From Sulfurospirillum arsenophilum NBRC 109478 (GTDB lineage: Bacteria > Campylobacterota > Campylobacteria > Campylobacterales > Sulfurospirillaceae): a DNA stretch of 64,000 bases. Both the position numbers and the translations under genes were made by a program. The DNA lies in contig NZ_BBQF01000001.1 in assembly GCF_000813345.1 (NCBI RefSeq), positions 682,001 to 746,000 on the forward strand, in the 5' to 3' direction. Below, piece by piece: positions 9,407 through 16,518 of the stretch (position 1 is its first letter; each line of letters begins with the position of its first letter). The notes below the pieces were generated by a model that did no database searches, was not told the DNA's origin, and saw only the letters and a program-made list of their open reading frames with translations.

Positions 9407-10996
9407 ATGAAATACAAAGAGAAATATCTAGCGGGTTACTTAGCGCGTCTTTTTTTACGTAACCCTCTCACGATGATCTTAGGGGCAACACTCATTACCT
9501 TAGGTGTCATAGCGCTCTCTTTGATGCCACGCGAAGAGGACCCTCAAATCTCAATCAGTGGGGGTGTTGTCATCGTTTCTCTGCCCGGAGCCAGTGCTGC
9601 GGAAGTGGAGCAAGTCGTCATTCGTCCGCTAGAGCGACGCATCAAAGAGATTAAGGGAGTGGAGCATATTTACGGTGTTGCGAGTGATAATGTGGGCATT
9701 GTAAATGTCATGTATTACATTGGTGAAAACCGTGAGGCATCCAACCTCAAGCTTTACGATAAAGTGATGCAAAATATGGACCAAATGCCTGCTGGAACGT
9801 CTACGCCGCTGGTTCGTCCTTTTGACATTGATATCGATATACCCATTCTCTCCATTGCTTTTTATGCAAAAAAGCCACAAGGTGTTGATAACGTAAGCCT
9901 TTATAAGCGAGTAGAAGCGTTTCGAAATTCTCTTGGAAATGTCCCCAATGTGGCTAAAACGGAGATCAAAGGTGAGCACAAAGAGCAGTTTAACATCGAA
10001 ATTGATCTTCTAAAACTCTCTGGCTATAACCTCTCGTTAGATCAAATTGTTGGGGCATTAAAGTCATTGACTGCCTCTTCACCCGAAGTGAAAAATAGAA
10101 CCCAAGACGGTAAATTGATCGTCTTGGGTGTCAAAAATGCGTTAGAGCGCATCGAAGATATTCAAAATCTTATTGTGGCACATTACGGTGGTTCGGTTGT
10201 TTATCTTAAAGACATTGCCGCGATTCATTTAAGCGATGATATTCAAAATAAAAAGAGTGCACAGATAAGCTACAAGCAAGGTGAAAACTTTACTCCCTTG
10301 CAAGATCAGGTAACGCTCAGTATTTCAAAACTTAAAGGCTCCAATGCTGTTGTCATTGCAAATGATGTATTAAAACGCCTTGAAGCTTCACAGGGAGCAT
10401 TAGAAAAGGCGGGAATTGGGTATATCGTAACGCGAAATTATGGCGAGCGTGCCAATGAAGCGGTGAATGAGCTGGTGTTTCACCTTCTTATCTCCATTGT
10501 GATTATTGCACTGTTGCTTATATTTATTCTCGGGTGGAGAGAAGGTTTGATCGTCACGTTAACCGTTCCTGCCATCTTAGCCATTACCATTTTTATTGCG
10601 TATATGAGCGATCAGACAATCAACCGCATTACGCTTTTTGCTTTCTTACTCAGCCTTGGACTCTTAGTGGATGATGTCATCGTGGTGATTGAAAATATCC
10701 ACCGTCACCTACATGCTGAGGAGGCTAAAGATAAAGAGATGGATGAACTTCTTATCGAAGCAACGGATGAGATAGGCGCTCCCACCAATCTTGCAACGAT
10801 TGCCATTATTCTTACGATGGTACCAATGGCGTTTGTGGGACAGATGATGGGTGAGTTTATGAAGCCTATACCGCTGAATGTTCCTGTGGCAATGATGGCT
10901 TCTCTTTTGATCGCCTATATTTTTACGCCCTTTCTTGCACGCAAACTTTTAAAAAAACCAACGCATACGAAAGGAGAGAGCAATGCAAAAATTTGA
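9407..10996 (+). CDS. RND efflux permease, N-terminal half (split transporter)
   Basis: First half of an AcrB-type proton-driven pump. 529 aa instead of about 1040: TM1 near residues 20-40, the first large periplasmic loop, then TM2-TM6. The TM4 proton-relay aspartates are present (GLLVDDVIVVIENI), and the protein ends just after TM6 with a basic tail (ARKLLKKPTHTKGESNAKI). The second half is the next gene, in a different frame, overlapping by 14 bases. Together they equal one full RND permease, split at the internal pseudo-repeat. Confidence 0.9.
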   Translation: MKYKEKYLAGYLARLFLRNPLTMILGATLITLGVIALSLMPREEDPQISISGGVVIVSLPGASAAEVEQVVIRPLERRIKEIKGVEHIYGVASDNVGIVNVMYYIGENREASNLKLYDKVMQNMDQMPAGTSTPLVRPFDIDIDIPILSIAFYAKKPQGVDNVSLYKRVEAFRNSLGNVPNVAKTEIKGEHKEQFNIEIDLLKLSGYNLSLDQIVGALKSLTASSPEVKNRTQDGKLIVLGVKNALERIEDIQNLIVAHYGGSVVYLKDIAAIHLSDDIQNKKSAQISYKQGENFTPLQDQVTLSISKLKGSNAVVIANDVLKRLEASQGALEKAGIGYIVTRNYGERANEAVNELVFHLLISIVIIALLLIFILGWREGLIVTLTVPAILAITIFIAYMSDQTINRITLFAFLLSLGLLVDDVIVVIENIHRHLHAEEAKDKEMDELLIEATDEIGAPTNLATIAIILTMVPMAFVGQMMGEFMKPIPLNVPVAMMASLLIAYIFTPFLARKLLKKPTHTKGESNAKI

Positions 10997-12638
10997 GCAG
11001 TTTGTTCACTCTCTTTTACTCGAAGAGCGTAAAAAAAAGTTGGTACTTCTTTTCACCTTGGCAGCATTTATACTGGCAGTGTTGATGTTCCCCACAAAAA
11101 TCGTTCTAGCAAAGATGTTGCCCAGCAAAAGTGCTAATACTTTTTCTATCTATGTTGATCTGCCCAATGGAAGTTCTTACCAAGAGACCAACCATGTCAA
11201 TGCGTGTGTAGTAGGCATCTTGCAAAAAGAGAAAGAGATTCAAAATATCGAAGTGTTTAATGGCATGGGCTCACCTTTGGATTATGCAGGTTTGGTGAAA
11301 GGATCAGGGCTTAAGAGCGGTGAACACGTAAGTGAAATCGTGGTTAATCTCAGTGCTATTCATGAACGAGATGAGCGCTCCTTTGCCATAGTTCATCGCT
11401 TACGCCCGTTGATCCAAAAAAACTGTGAGGCACTCATCCCCCAGACGTCCATTAAGATGGTCGAACAGCCCGCAGGCCCTCCAACGATGGCTGCCCTTGT
11501 CATTGAGCTTTATGGGGATAATGCCGAACGCCTTGGCACGCTTTCCGAGCAGATCAAACGAATCGTGATGCAGACAAAAGATTTGGTGGATGTGGACATC
11601 ATGAGCGATGAGATTTATGAGAAGTATGCACTGATCTTGGATAAAGAAAAAGTGAGTCGAACCTATCTTAGTATTGAGAAAATTAACGAGTTACTCTATC
11701 TTGGATTTGAAGGGATGCATGTAGCACACAAAAACAGTGAAAATTCTCCTTCCCAAATCCCTCTTTATGTCGTACTGAGTTCACCTTCCAAGTCACTGCC
11801 TCACGCTTCCATCGAGGAGCTTAGCGCTAAGCTTAGTTCGTTAAAATTGCTCAATGCACAAGGTATGATGGTGCCACTGTCTGAAGTGGTACGTGTTGAG
11901 AAAGTAGCTTCTTCCCCAACCATTATGTCAAAGAACTTACAGAAAATGGTGAGCATCGTAGCAGAAGCAGATTTGGTTTCCCAAGTCTATCCGCTTTTAG
12001 AGGCACGCTCTCGCATTAAAGAGGCATTGGGCAATGAGTTTGAGATAAGCAGAAGCCATCTTTTTGATCTAACCCTCAAAGATAAAAAGAGTGGTGAAGT
12101 GTACGAGCTGGTTTGGGATGGTGAGATGAAAGTGACGATGGATACCTTTCGAGATCTCGGCGGTGCTTTTATCGCAGCCCTTGTTTTGATCTTTTTACTC
12201 ATGGTTGTTTACTACAAAAGTTTTGCGCTCTCTGGCATTGTGTTGCTTGGTAGTTTTCTCTCTATTATTGGGGTGATTATGGGGCATTGGATTATGGATC
12301 TTTTTTCTTCAACGACGTTTTTTCTCACTGCAACGTCACTTATTGGCTTTATTTCGCTGATGGGCATTAGCTCACGCAATGCACTTTTGTTGATTGATTT
12401 TACACAGACATTGATGAAACAAGGTACTCCGAAAAAAGAGGCAATAGCCCAAGCGAGTGCGACACGTGCAAAGCCGATTGTACTGACAGCTGCGGCTATT
12501 ATTTTAGCCAGTACACTGCTTGCAACAGATCCTATTTTTGGGGGTCTTGGTGTGGCTCTTATTTTTGGGACGATTGCGGCGGTGATTGTCTCTTTGGTGG
12601 TAGTACCAGTGCTTATGGATAGTACGAAAGCAATTTAA
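10983..12638 (+). CDS. RND efflux permease, C-terminal half (split transporter)
   Basis: 551 aa that begins with a short cytoplasmic helix and TM7, followed by the second periplasmic loop and TM8-TM12. It has its own ATG with a strong AAGGAGAG at 10971-10978, so it is made as a separate chain, coupled to the first half. The TM10 lysine that pairs with the TM4 aspartates in AcrB (K940) is replaced by arginine here (GISSRNALLLIDF), which keeps the charge. The frame is open upstream only to the TAA at 10950, beside an A7 run, so a one-base change there would fuse the two halves. Confidence 0.9.
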   Translation: MQKFEQFVHSLLLEERKKKLVLLFTLAAFILAVLMFPTKIVLAKMLPSKSANTFSIYVDLPNGSSYQETNHVNACVVGILQKEKEIQNIEVFNGMGSPLDYAGLVKGSGLKSGEHVSEIVVNLSAIHERDERSFAIVHRLRPLIQKNCEALIPQTSIKMVEQPAGPPTMAALVIELYGDNAERLGTLSEQIKRIVMQTKDLVDVDIMSDEIYEKYALILDKEKVSRTYLSIEKINELLYLGFEGMHVAHKNSENSPSQIPLYVVLSSPSKSLPHASIEELSAKLSSLKLLNAQGMMVPLSEVVRVEKVASSPTIMSKNLQKMVSIVAEADLVSQVYPLLEARSRIKEALGNEFEISRSHLFDLTLKDKKSGEVYELVWDGEMKVTMDTFRDLGGAFIAALVLIFLLMVVYYKSFALSGIVLLGSFLSIIGVIMGHWIMDLFSSTTFFLTATSLIGFISLMGISSRNALLLIDFTQTLMKQGTPKKEAIAQASATRAKPIVLTAAAIILASTLLATDPIFGGLGVALIFGTIAAVIVSLVVVPVLMDSTKAI

Positions 12639-12643
12639 GGACG

Positions 12644-12655
12644 TTTACATGTAAA
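12644..12655. repeat. TTTACATGTAAA palindrome, intergenic copy
   Basis: Exact copy six bases after the stop of the RND C-terminal half. A second exact copy follows 23 bases later. See the dispersed-repeat entry. Confidence 0.95.
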
Positions 12656-12671
12656 TCATAGATAGGGCAAC

Positions 12672-12839
12672 TTATTGTTTTACATGTAAAAGTTTTCGAC
12701 GCGTTGAAACGAGCAGACGCATGACGCGATACATAAAAAGACGCTTGTTTATCATGCTGATCTTGCGGCAATTTTTATCTTTCAAACATTCAAATACCTC
12801 TTCTAACGCCAACTTCTCACTCACGGATAGATTTGTCAT
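12672..12839 (-). CDS. Small 55-aa protein coupled to an HTH regulator
   Basis: A 55-codon frame whose ATG overlaps the stop of the upstream HTH gene as ATGA, the usual mark of translational coupling. The protein starts MTNLSVSEKLALEEVFECLK and is helical and very basic in its second half (three Arg/Lys clusters), with two cysteines. Its last residues, KLLHVKQ, come from a copy of the 12-bp palindrome (12679-12690). I recognise no family. It may be a real co-regulator or toxin/antitoxin-like partner, or a conserved small protein; the coupling is the only support. Confidence 0.55.
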   Translation of the reverse strand: MTNLSVSEKLALEEVFECLKDKNCRKISMINKRLFMYRVMRLLVSTRRKLLHVKQ

Positions 12840-13084
12840 ACCGTTCCTTTTTGCCCGTCATTTATCTTGCGCACCAATCTCACAATATCTTCATCTCTTA
12901 ACATTCCAAGCATATTAAAAACCACAGGAATCCCCATAGGCGCGCTACTTCCGAGTCTCCACTCTTGGTAGGTACGCATCGAAATACCAAAGTTTTCTGC
13001 CATCTTTTTTTGAGAAATTTTTTTACCCATATTCTCAGCTTCAATAGCATTATGCAAAAGATTGATGATATCGCTTGTTTTCAT
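12836..13084 (-). CDS. Small helix-turn-helix DNA-binding protein
   Basis: 82 aa with one XRE/Cro-type helix-turn-helix: SQKKMAENFGISMRTYQEWR fits helices 2 and 3 (residues about 25-44), followed by a short helical tail. Likely a local repressor. It runs opposite to efp, and the 220 bases upstream carry strong palindromes that could be its operators (13112-13154, 13220-13235). A 55-aa gene overlaps its stop. No other hint of its target; the neighbouring efflux operon points toward it but is not shown to be controlled by it. Confidence 0.8.
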   Translation of the reverse strand: MKTSDIINLLHNAIEAENMGKKISQKKMAENFGISMRTYQEWRLGSSAPMGIPVVFNMLGMLRDEDIVRLVRKINDGQKGTV

Positions 13085-13111
13085 CGTACGATTCTACTTT
13101 AAAACGTATTA

Positions 13112-13154
13112 AATATAAATTAAATTGTATAAAATATACTAATTAATTTATATT
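13112..13154. promoter_or_regulatory. Nested inverted repeat upstream of the HTH gene
   Basis: Outer arms AATATAAATTAA / TTAATTTATATT (12 bp, perfect) enclose an inner GTATA-AAA-TATAC. It lies 28-70 bases before the HTH start on its transcribed side, where an autoregulatory operator is expected. The area is almost pure A+T, so chance palindromes are more likely than elsewhere. Confidence 0.4.
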
Positions 13155-13219
13155 ATAAACTTTATAACAGATATTATATCTTTTTAATTGTTATTTTAAT
13201 CATTTATATTGATTTAAAC

Positions 13220-13235
13220 ATACAATATATTGTAT
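13220..13235. promoter_or_regulatory. 16-bp perfect palindrome between the HTH gene and efp
   Basis: ATACAATATATTGTAT. The string ATTGTATAAAA occurs here (13229-13239) and again at 13124-13134 in the nested repeat, so the two sites share a half-site. Possible second operator, facing the efp promoter. Confidence 0.4.
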
Positions 13236-13271
13236 AAAAATAAGTCATTTTGTTGTCTTGACTTTTTTCGC

Positions 13272-13300
13272 TATAATGGCGAAAACTAATATTTAGGAGA
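13272..13300 (+). promoter_or_regulatory. efp promoter -10 box and ribosome binding site
   Basis: TATAAT at 13272-13277 preceded by a T-rich stretch, as is common in Campylobacterota promoters that lack a clear -35; AGGAGA at 13295-13300, four bases before the efp ATG. Confidence 0.65.
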
Positions 13301-13304
13301 AGTT

Positions 13305-13868
13305 ATGGCCTCTATCGGAATGGGCGACTTAAAAAAAGGGTTAAAGATCGAATTAAACGGTGTCCCTTATAAAATTGTAGAGTACCAACATGTCAAACCA
13401 GGCAAAGGTGCGGCATTTGTACGTTGTAAAATTAAATCTTTTGCAAATGGTAAAGTAATTGAAAAAACCTTCCACGCAGGCGATAAATGTGAGACTCCAA
13501 ATCTTGAAGATAAAATCATGCAGTTTTTGTATGACGATGGTGATTTTTTACAATTTATGGATAGCGTTACGTATGAGCAAATCGGTCTTACACGTGACCA
13601 AGTAGGTGAGGCAGCAGACTGGATCATTGATGGTATGAATGTCGATATGCTTTTCCACAACGGTCAACCTATTGGTGTTGATGCTCCTGCGTTTGTAGAG
13701 CTTCGAATCGTAGAGACTCCACCAAACTTCAAAGGTGATACCCAAGGTGGTAAAAAACCAGCAACTCTTGAGAGTGGCGCTGTTGTTCAAGTTCCTTTCC
13801 ACGTTGTTGAGGGTGATCTCATCAAAGTTGACACGGTACGTGGCGAATACTTAGAAAAAGTAAAATAA
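13305..13868 (+). CDS. efp: Elongation factor P
   Basis: Relieves ribosome stalling at polyproline stretches. 187 aa, the normal length, with three beta-barrel domains. The tip of domain I has the conserved loop [12 protein letters not shown], with K34 at the position that is modified in many bacteria; no modifying enzyme is encoded in this window. Single-gene unit with its own promoter and a downstream hairpin. Confidence 0.97.
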   Translation: MASIGMGDLKKGLKIELNGVPYKIVEYQHVKPGKGAAFVRCKIKSFANGKVIEKTFHAGDKCETPNLEDKIMQFLYDDGDFLQFMDSVTYEQIGLTRDQVGEAADWIIDGMNVDMLFHNGQPIGVDAPAFVELRIVETPPNFKGDTQGGKKPATLESGAVVQVPFHVVEGDLIKVDTVRGEYLEKVK

Positions 13869-13869
13869 G

Positions 13870-13881
13870 CTTACATGTAAA
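13870..13881. repeat. ACATGTAA palindrome after efp (one mismatch)
   Basis: CTTACATGTAAA two bases after the efp stop, directly before the terminator stem. See the dispersed-repeat entry. Confidence 0.9.
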
Positions 13882-13883
13882 AA

Positions 13884-13906
13884 TATAGCGCCGTTAAGGC
13901 GCTATA
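13884..13906 (+). terminator. Hairpin terminator after efp
   Basis: Perfect 9-bp stem TATAGCGCC / GGCGCTATA with loop GTTAA, followed by a pyrimidine-rich stretch. The T-run is interrupted by C, so it may be a weaker terminator. Confidence 0.7.
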
Positions 13907-13973
13907 CCTCTCTTCTTCTTTTCCCCTTTAGTGCTATAATAACCTCATAACTCAACTGTTTAGGGGGCTTTCA

Positions 13974-15830
13974 ATGTTTACACATCTCTCCATCAAAGCT
14001 CGCAATATTATTTTGGCATGTGTCGTTTTATTGGGACTCACAGCGATTCACTCGACAGCAAAATTTTTTAATGACAAAGAAAAAGAACTTTTAAATCTTC
14101 GAATGGATGTCACCTTACTCAAAGAGGATATTTTGACGCTGCGAAAGCATGAAAAAGATTTTTTGATGCGTAGTGATATAAAGTATGAAAAAGCACTTAT
14201 TGAATCAGCAATCCAACTCACCGAGCGGTTACAAACACTTTCTCAACAAGCAAAGCAAAAAGGGATCAATACAGATGAATTGAAACATTTAAGCGAAGTG
14301 ATTACGACGTATGTAACGGTTTTTAATGAAGTGGTTACTCAAAAAAAGAAAATAGGGCTTACCCCAGATGAAGGGCTAGAAGGGAAAATGCGTCAAGCCA
14401 TTCATGATGCTGAAAATGGATTTAAAGAGCTCAAAGACTATAAAATGCAAACTTTGATGCTTACCCTTCGTCGCAATGAAAAAGATTTTATGCTTCGTTT
14501 CTCACCAAAATATTTTGAAGAACATGGTGCAAACTATAAAAAAGCACTCGAGTACGTTCAAAGCCATGACGAGCTTGCCTTTTCAGTTAAACTTTTGGAA
14601 ATATACCGTGAGAGCTTTATCGAGTTTGTCAAAGCAAATGAGGTGTTAGGCTTAGATGAAAAGAGTGGGTTGAGTGGTAAATTGCGTACGACTGTACACC
14701 AAACAGAAGAGCTGGTTGACTCTTCCATTAAAAATTTAGACCATGAAATAGCATCAACCCTTCAACAAACAACGTTTATTTATGTTTTCGTTGGAGGTAC
14801 GGTTGTTAGTATCGTTTTATGTTTGATTGTCCTTATTATTCGAAGCGTCCTCCTACCACTACGTGCGTTAACCAAAGCCATTGTTTCTAATGAACGTGAT
14901 TTGACACTGCGCTATAGTACACCTTACAATGATGAACTCAAAGAAATCGCTGATGCACTCAATGCTTTTATGGAACGACTGCGACAGATTGTTATAGGTG
15001 CTATTCATGCAAGCGATGAAAATGCCGCTGTGTCACATGAACTTTCGACAACTTCCAATAACATCGGTAAGCGTGCGGAGGAAGAGAGTCGTATTGTCGC
15101 GCTTACAACGCAAACAGGCAATCAAGCGCGTGACAAGATTGATGATTCGGTTAGTAACTCTAAAAAAGCACAAACAGAGATCGCCCAGACCAATGACGCA
15201 CTGATTGAAGCCAATCAAATTTTTGGTGTTTTAATTCAAAAGATTGAACAGACAGGTGTCGTTGAGAGCGAGTTACAGCATAAGATGATTACCCTCTCTC
15301 AAGATGCAGACAAAGTCAAAGACATTTTAAGTGTTATTGGTGATATTGCGGATCAGACCAATCTGTTAGCCCTCAATGCTGCAATTGAAGCAGCGCGTGC
15401 AGGTGAGCATGGCCGAGGGTTTGCTGTCGTTGCTGATGAGGTACGCCAGCTGGCTGAGCGAACGCAAAAAAGTTTGGTTGAAATTCATGCTACAGTGAGT
15501 GTTATCGTTCAAGCGATTGTCAACTCTGCTGATCAGATGGAAAAAAATGCAAAACTTTTTGATGGTCTTGTCTCTCAGTCGGCGGAAGTTTCACATAAGA
15601 TAGGGACTTCAGTTGGGCTTATGGGTAGCGCAATTCAAGTCGTCTCTTTAGCGACACATACATCAGAGGAAACGGGCAGTGAAATCAAAACAATCGTCGA
15701 TGAAATCAATGAGATCAATCACATTACCTCAAGTAATGCAAGAGACATCGAAGAGATCGCCTCTGCTGCGGAGCATCTACACAGTGTGACACAAAAACTA
15801 AACGATCAATTGCACTATTTTAAAGTGTAA
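13974..15830 (+). CDS. Methyl-accepting chemotaxis protein with helical bimodular (HBM) sensor
   Basis: Membrane chemoreceptor, 618 aa. TM1 at about residues 12-32, TM2 at about 265-290. Between them is a helical periplasmic sensor with two matching signatures, [14 protein letters not shown] and [18 protein letters not shown], which is the pattern of HBM domains that bind organic acids; the ligand here is unknown. A HAMP domain follows ([10 protein letters not shown]), then the methylation helices and signalling tip near residue 455-490 ([20 protein letters not shown]). TATAAT at 13935-13940 and AGGGGG before the ATG give a plausible promoter and RBS. Confidence 0.92.
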   Translation: MFTHLSIKARNIILACVVLLGLTAIHSTAKFFNDKEKELLNLRMDVTLLKEDILTLRKHEKDFLMRSDIKYEKALIESAIQLTERLQTLSQQAKQKGINTDELKHLSEVITTYVTVFNEVVTQKKKIGLTPDEGLEGKMRQAIHDAENGFKELKDYKMQTLMLTLRRNEKDFMLRFSPKYFEEHGANYKKALEYVQSHDELAFSVKLLEIYRESFIEFVKANEVLGLDEKSGLSGKLRTTVHQTEELVDSSIKNLDHEIASTLQQTTFIYVFVGGTVVSIVLCLIVLIIRSVLLPLRALTKAIVSNERDLTLRYSTPYNDELKEIADALNAFMERLRQIVIGAIHASDENAAVSHELSTTSNNIGKRAEEESRIVALTTQTGNQARDKIDDSVSNSKKAQTEIAQTNDALIEANQIFGVLIQKIEQTGVVESELQHKMITLSQDADKVKDILSVIGDIADQTNLLALNAAIEAARAGEHGRGFAVVADEVRQLAERTQKSLVEIHATVSVIVQAIVNSADQMEKNAKLFDGLVSQSAEVSHKIGTSVGLMGSAIQVVSLATHTSEETGSEIKTIVDEINEINHITSSNARDIEEIASAAEHLHSVTQKLNDQLHYFKV

Positions 15831-15843
15831 AAGAAGGAAAAAA

Positions 15844-16392
15844 ATGAACAAAAAAGTACTAGTTCCTTTAGCTACAGGATTTGAAGAGATCGAAGCACTC
15901 ACGATCGTCGATATTTTAAGACGAGCAAATGTGGAAGTGGTTATGGCAGGTTTAGAGTCTTTACATGTAAAAGGCGCGCATGGTATTGTTGTTGTTGCCG
16001 ATACGCTTATAAACGAGTTGGACGGAAATAATTTTGACATGATCGCACTTCCAGGCGGACTTCCTGGCGCTACAAATTTGGCAGCGCATACGAAGGTACA
16101 AACGCTTTTAAAAGAGTTCGATGCCAAGGATAAATCCATAGCGGCTATTTGTGCCGCACCGTATGCCCTTCATACCGCAGGGGTGCTGAAAAATAACTAC
16201 ACATGCTACCCCGGATTTCAAGCTAAAATTGGGAGTGCAGGGTATAACGCCAAGGATAAAGTAGTGATGGACGCTAACATCACAACATCACAAGGTCCAA
16301 GTACAGCGATGCTATTTGCTCTTTCTTTGGTGGAACAACTCTGTTCTCGTGAGGTGAGCGAAAATTTAGCAAAAGATTTACTTCTAGTTTAA
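15844..16392 (+). CDS. DJ-1/PfpI family protein (YajL/ThiJ type)
   Basis: 182 aa with the flavodoxin-like DJ-1 fold. The nucleophile elbow is clear (AAICAAPYALH, C103), with the partner glutamate near the N terminus (E15 in TGFEEIEAL) and the conserved GG loop (ALPGGLPGATNL). Family members act as glyoxalase/deglycase or redox chaperones; which applies here cannot be told from sequence. Starts 13 bases after the chemoreceptor stop with an AGAAGGA binding site. A palindrome copy encodes SLHVK at residues 39-43. Confidence 0.9.
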   Translation: MNKKVLVPLATGFEEIEALTIVDILRRANVEVVMAGLESLHVKGAHGIVVVADTLINELDGNNFDMIALPGGLPGATNLAAHTKVQTLLKEFDAKDKSIAAICAAPYALHTAGVLKNNYTCYPGFQAKIGSAGYNAKDKVVMDANITTSQGPSTAMLFALSLVEQLCSREVSENLAKDLLLV

Positions 16393-16403
16393 GAGGAAAA
16401 ACA

Positions 16404-16475
16404 ATGTTCCTGGCAACTCTATTATCGTTAAAAAGACCAACATACAAGATTAGAAAGCAATCAATTAACAACTGA
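16404..16475 (+). CDS. Candidate 23-aa ORF after the DJ-1 gene
   Basis: ATG with a good GAGGAA site five bases upstream, reading a 23-residue basic peptide (MFLATLLSLKRPTYKIRKQ...). It lies between the DJ-1 stop and the mutS stop. Only the ribosome binding site supports it; no family recognised. Confidence 0.22.
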   Translation: MFLATLLSLKRPTYKIRKQSINN

Positions 16476-16518
16476 AATTATGTTGGGTATGGTCAGTGTT
16501 GCTGTATTGCGTAAAGCT

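Noticed and set aside
12721-12918. 65-codon frame on the plus strand
   Set aside because: Runs antisense over the HTH gene and the coupled small gene, which have better support.
13085-13271. Very AT-rich spacer as a replication origin
   Set aside because: No DnaA-box cluster and no dnaA or dnaN nearby.
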